The notes below the pieces were generated by a model. That model searched no databases and was not told where the DNA came from. It was given only the letters and a program-made list of their open reading frames with translations. Shown one piece after another: positions 22,960-33,415 of a DNA stretch of 64,000 bases (the stretch's first letter is position 1; the number at the start of each line of letters is the position of its first letter). A program made the translations under genes and the position numbers. This DNA comes from Atrichornis clamosus (lineage: Eukaryota; Chordata; Aves; Passeriformes; Menuridae), in the NCBI GenBank assembly GCA_013400975.1, contig WBMZ01003346.1, forward strand, positions 166,521-230,520, written 5' to 3'.

Positions 22960-23540
22960 TGACCTATGGTTTTTATGGTCAGGAGAGAAACCTGCCAGTA
23001 AATAAGCAGAATTTATAAACCCTGCAGGGGCTCTGATATATTCCCCAGGAGCCAGGGCCCCAAAGGTTTCCAGTGGCATTTATAAGTTTCACTCAGTTGT
23101 CAGACCCCTTAGTTCCTTTTATTTCTGCTAAGTTTATAAGCTCTGAAAGAGCAGTCTGCAGTGTTTATTAACTGCACTGCAGAGCTGAAGCAAAGCAGCT
23201 GATCCAAAAGAAACACAATTCTACCTGTACCTCTTAAATGTGGTTCAAATCAAAGCTCCACATTTTGTATGTTTTATCCTGTCTTCTAATACGCACCCAT
23301 CACCAGAAAGATGTGTGTAATTATAGAAAATAAAATTACAGCAGTGGTAAAGATCCTCATTGATGCCTCAATTCATTAGGAGGAATCTGAACCAAACATA
23401 ACAACAAAGCACTAAAAGTGGGGGTTTGTCAAGTCTTCAATGTTTCTGTCTGTGTGATTATGTAACTGTGTCCATAAGGAGAAGCTAAAATCCAATAGGG
23501 TCAGTGAAAATAAAATACGTTTTAAAAAACTATATCATGC
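22960..23540. promoter_or_regulatory. Weak candidate conserved noncoding region
   Basis: AT-rich, frame-poor sequence with AGTAAATAAGCAG near 23001, CTAAGTTTATAAGC near 23130, GTGTTTATTAACTGC near 23161, GTAATTATAG near 23319 and CAATTCATTAGGAGG near 23370. It is less dense in homeodomain cores than the strongest blocks, so this is a weak call. Confidence 0.28.
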
Positions 23541-26415
23541 ATGTTCCAACAGGACTAACGTTTTTAAAATAGGGTCCTTCAGCTCTGTGAAGCAGCAGAT
23601 TTCCCAGGGACAAGGGAACCTGTGGTGGCAGCCAGCAGTTTGGTGAAAAAGTGTTCAGTGCTGTAGTACATGGAAGTAGCCTCAGGACAGCAGGATCAGC
23701 CAATAGTTTTGACATATATAAAATAACTGTGCTCAAATTATAAATCCCAGGGTATTTTAGACTACCTGGTACGTCTGCAATGATTCTGAGGAAAACAGAG
23801 CTCTTTCCACAGTGGAATGGACATGCAGGTTTACTCCAGAAGTAGTGACAGATTCTTTGCCCTGATTTCAACAAATCTAAAGGGTGAAATGCTGTCTACA
23901 AGATTAAGCAAAGTTTTAGCATGAAGGGTTCCCATCCAAGAGATCAGGGCTCTTTATTTTTTAAAAAACTTTTCAATATTTTGTTTTCCTTTTCTTTTTA
24001 CTTTTCCTCCTAATAGGATGCTAAATTCTGTTCATTGCATCTTCAAAACTGTAGAGTTGATGTTATTGGTGAGGGCTGGGCAGTTGTGAAGGAGGACTTA
24101 ACGTTTCTGGTTTAATTAAACATGTGGATGTGCTTGGAGATCACCTCTTGATCATGGATGAGAGCTAAATTCCTTGGCTTGGCTGACCAGCATTTTCCCA
24201 GTTGTTTGGAGTTCTCAGGTTGGTAGCAAAAATCATGTGAATTAAACAGAACAGAGGCACAGGAAGGAGAAACTGTCCAGAAGCTGGGGATTGTGTGTGC
24301 TGGGAGGGATGATGAAATAACAGGGGTATTTGTAGACAGAACTACTAGAAGTGGGAAAAGCACAGAAATAAAAGCAAAGCCCAAGAGGAACAGAAAGCAC
24401 ATGAAATTAGTGGAAAGGAGAACAAAGCCTCATCCTGTGAGACACAGGAGAAGGCCAATCTTAAATAATTATAGCAACAGTTTGACTTTAAAATCAGGAT
24501 GTATATTTGTTGTGGCTCCTCCAATAGTGCAAGTCTCTCCTCCTCCCTTTCTTTGCACAGATTTCCCCAGACAATTCACAGCCCTTCCCTTCCTTTATTT
24601 ATGTGGTTTCATATTTCATGGCTTTTGGTTACTGTATTCCCATCATGATTTATGACCAAAGAGAAGAATTGCATCCAGGTGATGATCCAGTCCATTATCT
24701 CTAGGGGGATGCTGACCACTGTAGTGGAGCACAGAGACCTGTTGTACCACGTGATGGAGAGCAAGCAGGAAAAGGAGGCTTCCAGGTTATGAGGGAAAAG
24801 CACAATTTTTGTAATTTAGACTGTTGGATGCAAAGAAAAAAATATCCTTTTTCCTCTTATTCCTCTTCCTGAATGGGATGTATTATTAAAAAAAATCAAG
24901 GAGACCAAATACATTCAATGTGCTAACACACAGCTGCCTTAGCTGAAATGACCCATTTTAAATGCATGATACAACAGGGAAAATCAGCCTCGATGCCACC
25001 CTTGGCTGGTCTGGAATTTTTTCTTCCACTCTTTCCTTCCAGTTTTCTGCTTTGCCATTAATAAATCAAGATTTCTTTGCCCTGCTCTGCACCTTCACAG
25101 CTTTTGCAGATCATTAATGCCAAGACAGGGCTGTTAATCTCTTGGCCCCAAGGTGCCTCGACCCACTTGCCGAGAGGGAGGCTGGGACACTGCTGGGACC
25201 CTGCCCTTGCTCACAGGGCTGGGGGATGCACCCCAGGGCCACGTGAACTCCAGAAGTGTCACCACGGGGCCTGGCCTGACCACCCCGCACTGACAGCAGC
25301 ATCGCATTTGGGTGTGGAGCTTGGGATAAATCTCGGTGTGAGGTGTCTCTCTGCTCTGAGCCCCAGCGCTGTTACTGCCCGTGCCCTGCTTTAGCATTTG
25401 CAAAGGAGTATCTCCTCCTCTGCTGTTATTGAGGTCTTATTCCCATTGCTTGCATCTCTTATCCAATTCAGCCCTTCCATCCCAACTGGTACATAGAAGA
25501 AGCTAACACCCTGGCTTTATTTTTCAGGTCTCTTCCCATCAATGAAGGGCAGGAACAAAGCTTGGCAATGAAAGGCAATTTCTCCTAACCCAGTGGGTGA
25601 GCCCAGTGTGGTAAGAGTGCTTTTAAACAAAAAAAATCCAATAACTTCCATATAAATTGTCCAGGAGAGAAAACTTTGTGTTTTTGACATTTGTGGCTGT
25701 TTCAGCATTTTTCCGTGCAAGATGAAAAACTTTTGCATTGAGCAAAACACAGATTTATGATCAATAAAGTGAAGTTTAACAGTTTATAGGGGCCATACAT
25801 TCTTTTTTTAAAAATCTGATATTAAAAACTATTTTTCCCTCCCAACCATGTGAGGAAGCCTGTCTGGTGTCAGAGTTTCGGCATAGTAAAGCAGCTGGCA
25901 GAGCATTGTGGATAATCCTTGGATGGGGTTTCCTGCAGGACGAGTTGCCACCCAAGCCAGCCCCCTCTTACCTTCATGGGGTCATGTGCAATAAGACCTC
26001 CAGATGCCCACCGACACCTGGGTGTGGACCTCAGGCTCTGAGGCTGGGCTAGCATGGTGCTTTCAAGAGTTTAGGAACAGAAGGCTGTTACAGGTCCCTT
26101 TCTGGACCATAAAATAAACCCATTCCTAATAACACTCCAGCAAGGCTCTGCAAGCCCTGCTGCAGCACGGGTACAGAGCAGGCAGGTGCTGCCAGGCAAA
26201 GAGTCACACAGGTGGTTTGGGAACTGCTTCTGAGTATTGGGTACGGGTGAGATTTTATTGGTACTGCCTCGTGTCAGGCTGCAAGTGGTCAGGGAGTGCT
26301 GGGGATGACTTCTTCCCATCTCAGCTCTGATCCACAGGAGCACTGAGCAGGCAAATCTGCTGGTATTGCCCTCTTACCTTTATCTCTCACCAAGAATTCC
26401 CACCTCCGAAAACAT
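23541..26415. other. Gene-free sequence with a GC-rich patch
   Basis: The patch 25120-25390 is GC-rich (chance frames on both strands) but has too few CpG to look like a CpG-island promoter. AT-rich tracts occur at 23940-24020 and 24830-24900. No repeat family or exon recognised. Confidence 0.45.
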
Positions 26416-26661
26416 TCATATCATAGAATCACAGAATGGTTTGGGTTAAAAAGGGCCTTAAAGGTCGCCCAGTTCCACCTGCTGCCATGGGCAGGGACAC
26501 CTGCCACTATCCCAGGTTGTTCCAAGCCCTGTTTCCTGGCCACAAACACTTCCAGGGATGGGGCAGCCACAGTTTCTCAGGATAACTTGTGCCAGAGCCT
26601 CACCACCCTCACAGGGTAGAATTTCTTCCTAATAGCTAATCTAAACCTACTCTCTTTGTCT
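26416..26661 (-). mobile_element. CR1 LINE 3'-end fragment, 5'-truncated
   Basis: The + strand starts with terminal octamers (TTCATATCATAGAATCACAG), then AATGGTTTGGGTTAAAAAGG, TGCCATGGGCAGGGACACC, CCAGGGATGGGGCAGCCAC, CCTCACCACCCTCACAGGG and AATTTCTTCCTAATAGC, ending near CCTACTCTCTTTG. This is about 245 bp of the reverse complement of the CR1 3' end. The piece TTTCCTGGCCACAAACAC replaces the usual 'gtccaacctggccttgaacac', so local divergence is considerable. Confidence 0.95.
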
Positions 26662-27729
26662 GTTGTGTTTTCCACAACAACAAACATGCCAGGTTCTGTT
26701 GCAGGGTTGCTTAATATACCAGAAACAGAAAAGACTCTTATTCTCCAAAGGACAGACCACTGCAACTGATTGTTTTATATATTCTACCAGAAAATCACAT
26801 CCACTGGCTGCCTGATAAAAGCTATTTGATCTTAGATTTTACACTAGAGTTAAGGTATCATTTTGAGTATAAAATTATGGAATATAGGGCCAATTCTGCT
26901 GCCATCAAAACCAAGAAGAATTATTAGATTTAGTGTAGAGCTAGAGAGGTGAGATAGTTCTTGTTTTACGCTGCTGATTCCTTGATTATGCAATCTCAGG
27001 ACTTCCTATACCTGAAGGAATGTGGAAGTGCTCGTATTGCCCTTATCTCCTCAACACGTTCCTCTCTGTAAAGGACTATCTCAACACAAGATCTGCAGTG
27101 GAAAAATAGGAAAGTGTCCATTACCTGAAGAAGGCAGGGATTTTGCTATTTTTTTTCTTCTTTTTTCTACAGAGCATCCGACTAAGCCAATAAACTTGTC
27201 GAGGAGGTAAATTGGACTAAATAATCCCTGGGTTCTGCGTGGACAGTGTCTCAGCACATCCACACCAGCCAGCTCCCCTTCTTCCCAAGATGTGCCTGGA
27301 AATTTATCACCCAGTTGTGAGGCTTAACTCTGTAAATGCCCAGTGAACTGATGGGAGAGGAGAGTCAGGCTGAGGTTTATAGAGTGGGTCTTAAACCCTT
27401 AAATGCTGGCAGAAGCTTGGGCCCCATAAAGCTGGGCCTTTGGGAATTTACACCAGGGGAGCTGAGACGTGGAAAATCGGGCTGAAGTAGGTGGGGGCTC
27501 AGAGCTGAGCAGTGGAACTTGAAGACCGACAGCACGCCATGATTTCTGTGGAGTATACAGCCATTTTCACTTGATTAAATAAACTCGGTTCTTGGAAGAG
27601 CTGAAAAGTGGCTGTTAGAGATTTCTGTCTAAAAGCTTGCAAGTTTTTGCATTTCTTCTGAAGAGAAATTTACACTCAGAAAATTAAAGGATCTACAAAG
27701 CGGTGTTTTCTGAAGCAAATACTGACATT
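26662..27729. other. Gene-free sequence, no recognised feature
   Basis: Partly AT-rich (26770-26960). Contains a T-rich tract near 27145-27170. The last part, from about 27340, may begin the large AT-rich block that follows. No exon or repeat recognised. Confidence 0.45.
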
Positions 27730-28255
27730 ATGAGTATCTCAAGCGCTTGCAGTGCCTATCTGAGCTAAGCAGCATCTCCTGACTGACAAAGCCATCACCC
27801 GCTAAAAGCAACTGTTATAAAATTATGACTAGAGCATATATAATGTTTGTGTTTAACAAGATGACAGAAATGCCACCTTAGTAAAAACTGATTATGGTTA
27901 CAGCTGAACAATTCACATCATGCAAGATTTATAATATTAAGGTTATGCAATCATCTAATCGGAGAGACAAGCCTTGAGTAATAATATGAAATGCATGTAC
28001 TTCAATCTGCAGCAGTGGATTCATTGCTGTTTTCTTATTAGCTCATGCCAGCATTAGGGCTGCATTATCCATTTTACCATAGTCTAATTCAGCATTTCCA
28101 TCTGAAAACATATGCACAATAAGTGATCTATGCCAAACAGTGAAATGGAGACAAAGCCGTTTGAGTGACTTCACAGCTATAAAAATATACATAATCTGTA
28201 TGTCTTTCAGCAATTCTCAATACTTTATACTACATTTCTTTGCATGAAGTTTTCC
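27730..28255. promoter_or_regulatory. Strong candidate conserved noncoding element
   Basis: A 500-bp AT-rich block with no frames: TAAAATTATGACTAGAGC near 27818, ACTGATTATGGTTACAGC near 27887, TTATAATATTAAGG near 27929, CATCTAATCGGAG near 27951, GAGTAATAATATGAAATGC near 27976, TTCTTATTAGCTCATGCC near 28032, CCATTTTACC near 28069, and AGTCTAATTCAGC near 28080. The density of TAAT words and the absence of repeat sequence suggest a long constrained element. Confidence 0.47.
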
Positions 28256-28574
28256 CAAAATAAAGGAAAAAGTAGAAATTGCTTCTTTTCTTCTTTGGAG
28301 AGCAATATTTTGGGGGTTGAACCAGAGCAGAAATACAGCCTGTGAATTTCTCATCTTGGAAATGGGATATCAGATCATCTTATTAGTGCTGTGCCAGCTA
28401 GCTGGGAAGTGGCAGGTGTGACTCAGGATAGGAGAGAATTACTTGAAATGTGCATCTTCCAGCCCAGATAAAATTGGTAATATTTAAACTAAAAGAGGAA
28501 TCTCCGTTTCTCCTTAGAAGTGAAACATCTCCGATATTTTATAAACATCAGATATTTTCATCCGACAAATAGCA

Positions 28575-28603
<29 letters not shown>
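28575..28603. repeat. (AC)14 microsatellite
   Basis: Fourteen uninterrupted AC dinucleotides followed by ATATACATG. It is the longest pure dinucleotide run in the window outside the gap locus and lies between two AT-rich candidate regulatory blocks. Confidence 0.97.
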
Positions 28604-28609
<6 letters not shown>

Positions 28610-28679
28610 TGACTGTATAGATAGATAAACTAATTGGTAAATTACTGTACAGAGAAGTCATAGTGTACTTCAGGTTAAA

Positions 28680-28860
28680 AATATGCTATTTCAGGGGCTG
28701 ACGAGTCCAGGCACCGTAACTCGAAGGCACATATTATAAAAGTTGACAAGTGTTTATAATGCAATAATCAGACTAATTGACTGAGATCCCTGATTAAAAT
28801 GAGGCTTTTCGTGGAAAGCTCAGACTGAGATTCCCTCTGAGCTGAGTTAATTTTCCAGAG
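28680..28860. promoter_or_regulatory. Candidate conserved noncoding element
   Basis: CACCGTAACTCGAAGGC near 28712, TTTATAATGCAATAATC near 28752, CAGACTAATTGACTG near 28768, CTGATTAAAATGAGGC near 28789 and GAGTTAATTTTCC near 28843 in unique sequence. CpGs persist at CACCG, CTCG and TTTTCGTGG. It may form one regulatory block with 27730-28255, split by ordinary sequence and the AC repeat. Confidence 0.42.
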
Positions 28861-29329
28861 CCTGTGCAGGCTTTAGTCCTGAGAGGCACTGATGTCTCGG
28901 GATGTCAGGCAGTCCTGGGAGGATGGGGGACCTCACTGAACCAAAAGTTTCTGCTAATTTGTTGTTCAGATCCCTGTACATGGAGGTGGATTCATCAGAC
29001 TCCTGCAACAATCACAATTCTCAGGGGAAAAAGAAAAAAAAGAAAGAAGTATTTCAAAGGTAAACAGAAGGCATTTGTGTGCTGGGGGCTGATTTATTAT
29101 ACACACTATATATAGCTGTCATTAAATGAGCAGGCTAACGTGCAACTATTCATCATGGGGGGAAATGAACAGGCTATTCTCTGCTTGCCTGGAATTGTTC
29201 ATATTTCTGGAAACTAAAAGCAGTGTCTAGGAAAGGAAAGAATGCCTAAAATGCTGTAAGATATTTGGTTTATTCTCTCCAGGCATTACCTCTCTCTGTT
29301 CTCTGTGTCCCAGAGTATTATTCAAGTCA
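28861..29329. other. Gene-free sequence, no recognised feature
   Basis: Contains an A-rich tract near 29030-29050 and an AT-rich patch near 29094-29130 (TATACACACTATATATAGC). Nothing else was recognised. Confidence 0.45.
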
Positions 29330-29780
29330 ATCGATCTTAGAACCTGTTTCTAACCATCCCAGTTTTCCCCAAAACTCGCTGCTAAAGATCTTAATCTTCC
29401 TCCTTTTGTTGTTATTGTCATTAAAATAGGCTCGAAACAGTCCGTAATTTTTGTTTTACTTTGAAGGTGCATTTTGATCCAAAGAAAGTAGTTCACCTCC
29501 TTGTTTGTGTTGCCAGCAGTTCACTTATGAATAAACTGCAATATCCTTTCAGGTTCCAGTTCAAGCAATTCTCAGCTTGCTGTTTAGTCACACAAGAAAC
29601 AGAAAATAAGTGATGCTGCCTGACTACTACAGCTCTCCGAGTGCTGATTCAGGGAGATGAACAGAAATACTCAGACTTTTCTTAGCAACAATTAATTGCT
29701 GAAGAAAACCAGGAATAATTTTAATTAATGAATGAACAGAATTTTGAGTTATTTGTGGATGCTAAGCGATACATGATTTA
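29330..29780. promoter_or_regulatory. Weak candidate conserved noncoding region
   Basis: AT-rich and frame-poor. ATCTTAATCTTCC near 29387, TCATTAAAATAGGCTCG near 29420, ACAATTAATTGCTG near 29688, TTTTAATTAATGAATG near 29719 and CGATACATGATTTAATG near 29767 are the notable words. It is weaker than 27.8 kb because the spacing between sites is larger. Confidence 0.32.
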
Positions 29781-31123
29781 ATGAACTAGAAGAAATGATG
29801 AGTACAATCTAAAAATTGCAATCAAAATGGTTGTTTCAACAGAATATTGGATTTTAGTTAGGTTATGCCTTTCATGGCAAATCTGCCTTGCCACAGGTAC
29901 ATGGTTTCCCTCACCAAAATATGGAATAATTTTGGCTGAAATGAAAAAATATCTTTCAGTTTTCAGGAGAAAAAAATGTTTGCTATGTTAGACTTAAACC
30001 TCATTTTCCAGGACTTTTCTTATGTCCTGGTTTCCATCTCTGGCTGTCAATCCACTTGTCATTCAGCCGCGCAATTTAAATAATATCCTCTCTGGAATGA
30101 GGATGGCACCTGTGCAATCCACTGCAGTGTTTGACATGGAGGGGGCAGGGGGAGCCCCCATCCCGGGGCAGCAGGGCAGGACCCTGTGTCCACAGCACCT
30201 CCATGGACATCTCCCTCCCCCGGTTCTCCAGCAGATCCCGGGAGCAGCTCAGCTCAGCTCAGCCCGCGGAGCTGCACTGATGAGACAAACCTGTAGGTAG
30301 GCTTTTCCCCCAAAAAAGAGATGTTTTGGTGTCACCCAGCCAGTGAGGGATGGGGGACATTAGACTCCAAGCCCTGGCAACCCCATGAACGATTAACTCT
30401 GATTTTCCCTGCCAGCGTTGTTCTATACCCACCCTCAGCTTCAAGGCTTTGGGGTTGTTTTTGTCTTTTCCACCTTGGGGAAGCTGAGGGAGAGGAAGTG
30501 GGGAACAAGGAGACCCCGTGCCAAAAGACAGAGTGGCCCCAGGGATGTCCATCCTGGGCAGGGAGATGAAAAGGCGCCGTTGTTTGACAATGAGGGTGTG
30601 TGGGTGTCTCATCAAACCCGCTGACCCGCAGTGCTGAGCCACACAAAGTACCGGGGGCATGAAAGCAGCCATGGCCCTCAGGGCCCTGCCTTCTGCCCTG
30701 TGCAGTGTTGGAGGAACGGAAGGCAGGTGAGGCACAGGCAGTGGTGCTTCCCCCATGGCTTCCTGGAGTTCTGCTGCTCTTTTCTGCTTCTCCCTGCAGA
30801 CACCAGGTGAGGAAGGGTCTCAGGCACCACTTGGCGTTGGCTCCGGCTGCTCCACTAGCCTCTCCTTGAAAACCTTTCCAGCCTCTCCTTCAAAAAGAAA
30901 TCTCTGCTGTGTCTTTTCTAAAATAGTGAAATTTTAAATTACTCCTCCTTGACAGTGCAACTTCGTTTCACTACAGTTTCACTGGATGACTTAAAACATT
31001 CACCTGGACACCTCAGCCCGCACAGACAACAATACATGTGGAGGAAGGTGAGACACCCGCATTTAATTGCAAGTAGGGCCTTTCCTGCAGCTTCACAGAC
31101 ATTTCCTGGCTGTACATGCACAT

Positions 31124-31142
31124 ACACACACACACACACACA
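31124..31142. repeat. Short (AC)n microsatellite
   Basis: About nine uninterrupted AC dinucleotides following TACATGCACAT. Confidence 0.95.
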
Positions 31143-31774
31143 AACACATCCCAGAAATGGCTCCAGAGGTTGAGACCACAATGAAATTGCTTATCTGCAA
31201 CTAAAATCCAGACAAAAAAATCAAGGTGTTTTGTTCAGTGTTTGTTTGGGGAAAGAAAAGGTCAGGATGCTGACTAACAGACTATTTTAGGACATAACTG
31301 ATGCCATTAGAAGTGTGTTTCACCCTCTCCTATTCTATTCTCTCACCCACCCCCACCTAAATAGAAAATAACCTGCAATCCAATTAGTGCTGAGTGTGTA
31401 CGAAGCAATCACATTTAATAAACAGAGCTGGTAGGTTTTAAAAAATAAAGCCTTGTCCATGACCTTTTCTTAATTTTGTTGGATGTAATCTGAAATTCTG
31501 CTCTATTTATTTACACTTGCAGTTTAATTAGGACTGGTTGCTTTACCCCAGCTACCTGCTCGCAGGCACGTAGGGGAGCTCACACACACACGGGGCTCCT
31601 GCACAGCTCCTCTGTTGTCCCCAGGAGCTGAACTTCTGTCACACACGCCCTCAGCAGATTAATAATGACAGAGTCAGTGTGAGTGAGTGTGAATAACATG
31701 CCCTGGTAACAAGTCAGGAGCACAGAGAGGGTTTTGTGTCTTTTTAATGGATTTGGAACAGCAGCATGTAGTTT

Positions 31775-31801
31775 TCTCTCTCTCTCTTTTTTTTTTTTTT
31801 T
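31775..31801. repeat. (CT)n plus poly-T tract
   Basis: A CT run passes directly into about fifteen T. On the - strand it reads as an A-run followed by GA repeats. No retrocopy is recognisable beside it, so I treat it as simple sequence and not as a retroposition tail. Confidence 0.9.
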
Positions 31802-32166
31802 AGTTTCAGTGCTGATTTGCTCTTCTTCCACAGCCATCACTTCATTCCATGGAGATGTGCCACGGAAAGCTCTCTACTCACTATACAAAGAGGAGTGATC
31901 CCCTCTGAGCCCTCTTTTTAATTCTTTGAGAGCAGACAAAGCAGAAAAGAACTGACAGAAACAGCATGACCAATTAGCTGTGTTTTCCAGAATCAATCGT
32001 GAAAACCAGGAAAGTTTTGGCTGGGTTAAGAGGTAGAGGAAGAAGAAGGTAGCTCTGGAGATGGGCCAGAGAGAGGATTTTATCTGGAGTCTTTAAAAGA
32101 TGGAAGAGAGAATTAAATATCAGCTTGTGACATGCTGGGTCCAGTGGTTAAATCCATCTTGTTCCA

Positions 32167-32378
32167 TCACAGAATCATTGATCATAGAATGGTTTGGGTT
32201 GGGAGGGACCTTAGAGGTCATCTTGTTCCAACTCCTGTCCCATGGGCAGGGACACCTCCCACTATCCCAGGGTGCTCTAAGCCCTGTCCAACGTGGCCTT
32301 GGACACCTCCAGGGATGGGGCAGCCACAGCTTCTCTGGGCACCCTGTGCCAGGGCCTCCGCACCCTGATGACAGGAGG
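32167..32378 (-). mobile_element. CR1 LINE 3'-end fragment, 5'-truncated
   Basis: The + strand shows terminal octamer copies (TCACAGAATCATTGATCATA), then GAATGGTTTGGGTTGGGAGG, GACCTTAGAGGTCATCTTG, CCATGGGCAGGGACACCTCC, CACTATCCCAGGGTGC, CTCCAGGGATGGGGCAGCC and ACCCTGTGCCAGGGCCTCCG, losing similarity after about 32378. It is a - strand element. The wording matches the 46.5-kb copy closely, so both probably come from related younger avian subfamilies. Confidence 0.95.
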
Positions 32379-33099
32379 TACGAGCACGCTCCAGGTGCTG
32401 GACACGAGGGCAGGCGGTTCAGGAAGAGCCCCAGTGAGAGCCCAGGTGCTTTGGTTGCTCCATCCCCCATCCCCACAGTCCTGTGTGGCACTCATAACAT
32501 CCCCCGAGTGCACCTTGGTGATTGGAAAAGGGGGACTGAGGGAGGGTCAAGGACACTGAGGAGCTGGGTGACAGCCTACCAGACTTGCAGGTTTGCCAGC
32601 TTTGGGAAAAGCACTCGATGTTCAGGGGAGCTTCTAGGTGTAAAATTAAGATTATCCCTGAGCAAATGAATTCTTTGTGGAGCACAAAGTAAAGCCAATG
32701 CCCCAAATGTCCTGCTTGCTTTCCCACAGAGTAGTTCCAGGTTATGCTGCTTTTGGTGGCAAAAATGGTGTAGGAAATCCTGACTTTCTGTTCATTCCCA
32801 CATCTCAGATTTCCTCTCCTTTCATCTGTCAGGGGCAAAAATGTCTCCCTCCCACCCACAAAAAACCACCAGGCACAGGTTGGCAAGAAACTGTTGGCTG
32901 AAGTTGTTTGGTGAAACTGGCTCTTCTAACAGAGGCAGCATGGCACAGACCTGCCAACTCCTCACCTCACGTCGCCCGAGTGCCAGACTTCCCATATCAC
33001 CCAAAAAAGCACCTGAAGGGGCTTTGAAGTTTGCCTGCTGCTGCCTGACTGCAGCTCTGGATTTACAAGCGAGGGGAGCACGTGGGACCGAGTTCAAGG
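32379..33099. other. Gene-free sequence, no recognised feature
   Basis: Chance frames of up to 189 codons on both strands run into and out of the CR1 copy, and part of their translation is CR1 antisense sequence. There is no independent evidence for a gene. Confidence 0.5.
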
Positions 33100-33415
33100 G
33101 TTGGCAGTTTCATTTGCATATGAGAGGCCAAAATAAGCAAATAAAAACTGCCACACAAAACGAACCAGAATTGGAATTGGCTAAACACTTCCCCGTGAAA
33201 TGGATTTTCGAAGTGACTCTTGAACTCTTCAGGGGAAAGACAGATTCATTTTCAATGGAGTTTGATCTTGCACTTCAGCTTCATTTGTAAGACCAATTAC
33301 AGAGCATTTTGTACAACAATTACGGGCATTAAAACCACTCTGTTCCATTTGATGAATTTTAATAGTAATTGAACAGAAGAACCCATCAAGTGAAAGATTG
33401 TCCAATCAAGTATGC
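33100..33415. promoter_or_regulatory. Candidate conserved noncoding element
   Basis: TTCATTTGCATATGAG near 33109 contains an octamer-like ATTTGCATA. It is followed by AAATAAGCAAATAAAAAC near 33132, ACCAATTACAGAGC near 33291, CAACAATTACGGGC near 33315, TTTAATAGTAATTG near 33357 and GTCCAATCAAG near 33400. A reading frame ends inside (33287) without a recognisable domain. The POU and homeodomain words suggest an enhancer. Confidence 0.43.

Larger units (their letters stand above)
29781..32166. other. Gene-free sequence with simple repeats
   Basis: The part 30050-30760 is GC-rich with chance frames of up to 165 codons on both strands, including a small AGCTC triplication at 30246-30260. The part 31340-31560 is AT-rich and frame-free and might hold a minor conserved element. 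Simple repeats inside are listed separately. No gene, RNA gene or CpG island is supported. Confidence 0.45.

Noticed and set aside
25120..25390. GC-rich stretch as a possible CpG-island promoter
   Set aside because: GC content is raised but CpG dinucleotides are too few, and no transcript start or exon is apparent nearby.
30050..30760. GC-rich stretch with frames of up to 165 codons as possible exons
   Set aside because: Frames occur on both strands without domains, and no consistent splice-bounded exon stands out.
31775..31801. Poly-T/CT tract as the tail of a processed pseudogene
   Set aside because: No gene-like sequence next to the tract on the appropriate side.
32100..32669. 189-codon frame sharing the peptide DTSRDGAATASLGTLCQGL with a frame at 46497-46904
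   Set aside because: The shared peptide is the antisense translation of the same CR1 3'-end sequence, not a conserved protein.
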